Source: Tyto alba (lineage: Eukaryota; Chordata; Aves; Strigiformes; Tytonidae). Taken from it: 64,000 bases of DNA. Position 1 is the stretch's first letter. Each line of letters begins with the position of its first letter. The stretch is from the NCBI RefSeq assembly GCF_018691265.1, contig NW_024881322.1, positions 16,083,489 to 16,147,488 of the forward strand, written 5' to 3'. The position numbers were made by a program, and so were the translations under genes. Below, one piece after another: positions 61,600-64,000 of this stretch. The notes beneath the pieces are model-generated. The model worked only from the letters and a program-made list of their open reading frames with translations, did not search any database and was not told the DNA's origin.

Positions 61600-64000
61600 A
61601 GAAAGAGATTTAGCGGTCCTCTTGAAACAAGTGCACTGATGTGCATTTTGCTGTTGTAAAGACTGCTGTTCCCACAAAGGAAAAAACAGCAGAGTCACTC
61701 TAACCCAGATAAACAATACCTGAAATAGGTATGCTAAATATTGATTAGAAGGCTTGTATGAGACTATCCAATGACCTGTAGAGGGAATAAATTAATATTT
61801 GATCCCTAAATTAGCGTTTTGAGTTTACAGCAGATTACTCCAAAAGCAGATTGCTGAACGTTACCCAGAGCTTCATACCTGGAAGCTTGTATTTCATTAG
61901 CATCAGCTCAAGTGCCAGTGCTACACAAGGTTTTTAGAGGAAAATGAGGCGGAGGATCTTCCTGTGGTTTCAAACACGGGATTTGCTTTAGCTCAGCAAC
62001 AAGCCTATAATCTCTTAAAATGTCAACAGTTCTGGTGTAAAGGGCAGCAGTTAAAAGTGGTGTTATTTAACAACTTCTGCTTTGAAGTGACTTGCATCTT
62101 CTACTGCATGCCTAGTGAGGTAGGTGTCCACCTGCATTAGAAACCAAGTGGTGTTACTCTAACAAATAGCTAATGCCAATTTTAGGAGAGTTTAACACAG
62201 CTAACAGCGCAGTTGCAATGATAATTTAAAAATATTACTGAAGTTTTAAACAACTGTTCTGTATTGGTTTAGCTGACATGTTCTAAGGGTTACACAGACT
62301 TCCTACAAGCTGAAACTAAAGATACAAGCTGCCCTCACCAAAAAAAAAGCAGTTTAACTGTTATCTTCCATTTCTTCTCTTTTGGAGATAGCGTTGCTTC
62401 CATTTTGCAAACGTACAAACTTGCCCAAAGCACTCTTAATAGTAGTCAGTTCTGCATTAGTCCTTGCTCATACAAAGGTTCTGAGTAAGAACTCCAAACC
62501 TATCCTCCGTTTTAGTCTGTAAAACAAGCCAAATGACAGCTCTTACTCACTGGTGCAAGAGAGTTACATTGCCACGGAGGACACGAGGAGAACTGTGTGG
62601 GCAGGTCAGCAAGTCTGTGTGGCCTGTCAGAATTTCCAAATAGTGCATTAATGCGGAAGGAGAAATCCTCCGGCTTTGTGATCAAGCAGCTCACTAGAAA
62701 TGGAGATCTCCCTGTGATCCAGAGGTGTGCAAAGCAATGTATCAAGTCCTGTCTTGTCAGGAGACCAACGCGCTGGTTGTGGATGTGAACATGGGCTACA
62801 GTAAACTTGGGTGCAGTAATTCATTGTTACAGTGCATGTTACACTGTCTACCCATTGCTGGAAGCTGCACAGGAGGAGCTGATCTTGCCAGGCTGTGTGG
62901 CCTGAAAATGAGAGACAGGAGTCTGAGAAAAGGCAGGACACGATGCGGTTCAGTGCCTCCTCTGCCAAATCTGCGCTTGCTGGTGCTTGTTCCTGCTGCT
63001 GCTCCTGTTACTCGCCTGAAAGGAACTGCAGAGGTTTGGTTGGAGTGAGAGAATAACACCTGAGTTTCACTACTGCTTTAAACTGAAGAGTCCTGCCATT
63101 TGAATCTCTCAGGAGTTTGGAGCATAACTGCAATGCAGTACAGAAGTTCAGCAAAGAGGAGAAAAAAAAAAAAAAAAAGTACTGTACTAAATCAATTATG
63201 TACCTAAAATAAAGGTGCTAGATTCTATCAGGATGATTTAGACACACAGCAGTGCTAGGCAGGCTTCCAGACAAAGGCCAGGATGAATGAGTTTTGGTGT
63301 TTGCTTTTGGAAAAGGCAGCAGCAGCCAATGGGGTTGTGCCTTACCAGGAGCCGACGCACTGGACTGCGTGGCCAGAGAACCCAGATTTCACTGTTTGCG
63401 GGTAAACAGGTCATTTAATGCACATGAGGTAACACAGGGGCAGAGTTCCCTGTGTAAAAATACTCCCAAAATACTGTTACGGTCAAGTTATGAATGTTTC
63501 CAGTGAGTTTTAAGTAGGAAAGCACCTTAAATATTTAAAAATATTTGTTGACAGAAAAATTACCCATTTTTGGTTACTATATATTGAAGCTTGAAGGTGG
63601 AGGGAGGAAGAACTTTGTGGATCAACTCTTCTGTATAAACCCACTCATTTAGTATCATTTATTGCTTCTTGCTCAAGACTGCCAGAATAATTCTTAATGT
63701 TTCAACTTTGCATATGAAATAATGGCTCTATAGAAGGCAAGAATTAAGAACAACATGGCAGCTTAATGAAACAAAATCTAAAAGCAGTATTTCTTCATGC
63801 ATAAAATTAAGTGAAAAAAATCTTGCTTTTTTTTTTTTTCTTCTTTAAATAAAACGTTCTTTCCCACTAGATGGAGCCTTTTCTCTTTCTCTACCAGATT
63901 TTCTTCTGAGCAAGGATCACAGTTTGAAATGTCAAAGTGAAAAAATGCAAAACTCTATAAAACAGTATTGCTGATTCACGTGGCTCAGATGGACCAATTC
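61600..64000. other. Non-coding DNA, probably intron of the minus-strand gene
   Basis: Open frames occur on both strands around 62.5-63.05 kb, but none has splice signals in the phase needed to join the exon at 61.5 kb. A poly(A) run lies at about 63161-63178. If the 61.5-kb exon is real, this is its upstream intron. Confidence 0.4.

Noticed and set aside
62512..63059. Candidate upstream exons of the minus-strand gene
   Set aside because: A good-looking donor (CCA/GTGAGTAAG on the minus strand near 62545) gives a stop when joined to the 61.5-kb exon in each phase that I tried.

Overview
This window looks like a gene-poor piece of a bird chromosome. Three things point to a bird: antisense 3' ends of CR1 LINEs, solo LTRs of avian endogenous-retrovirus type with 5-bp target duplications, and an intact vertebrate SEC61G gene with ordinary GT-AG introns. 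No bacterial or phage feature is present. The species cannot be read from the sequence. In mammals SEC61G sits close to EGFR, so this is probably the same syntenic neighbourhood, but no EGFR exon was seen.

Layout: (1) 1-24.2 kb is mostly unique non-coding DNA. It holds a long tetranucleotide microsatellite followed at once by a strong hairpin (6.3-6.53 kb), a GC-rich possible exon (9.64-9.89 kb), a GC-rich antisense CR1 (17.4-18.1 kb) and a CpG-rich TATA-containing possible promoter/first exon (20.3-20.75 kb). (2) 24.2-46.8 kb is an accessory region. It has a minus-strand LTR (24.2-25.2 kb), a second CR1 almost identical to the first (30.2-30.9 kb), a solo LTR 54 bp beyond it (30.94-31.56 kb, TSD GAAAC), a broken ST13-derived locus on the minus strand (37.5-40.4 kb) and a plus-strand solo LTR (45.78-46.80 kb, TSD AAAGC) related to the 24.2-kb one. 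(3) 46.8-56.8 kb is unique non-coding DNA with homopolymer tracts and one small ORF with a strong Kozak context. (4) 56.8-60.1 kb is the CpG island and four exons of SEC61G on the plus strand. (5) 60.1-64 kb holds an old CR1 scrap and what looks like the last coding exon of an unidentified minus-strand gene, convergent with SEC61G.

The only securely functional gene is SEC61G, the gamma subunit of the ER translocon. The most unusual locus is at 37.5-40.4 kb. An intronless sequence derived from ST13 (Hsc70-interacting protein) contains three successive acidic-linker/TPR units. Its charged region has been expanded into a coiled coil with a repeat of about 11 residues (33 nt). The frame is broken about a dozen times, so it is most likely a pseudogene of a formerly elaborated retrogene. 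I did not recognise the internally triplicated architecture from any described gene. No multi-gene system was found.
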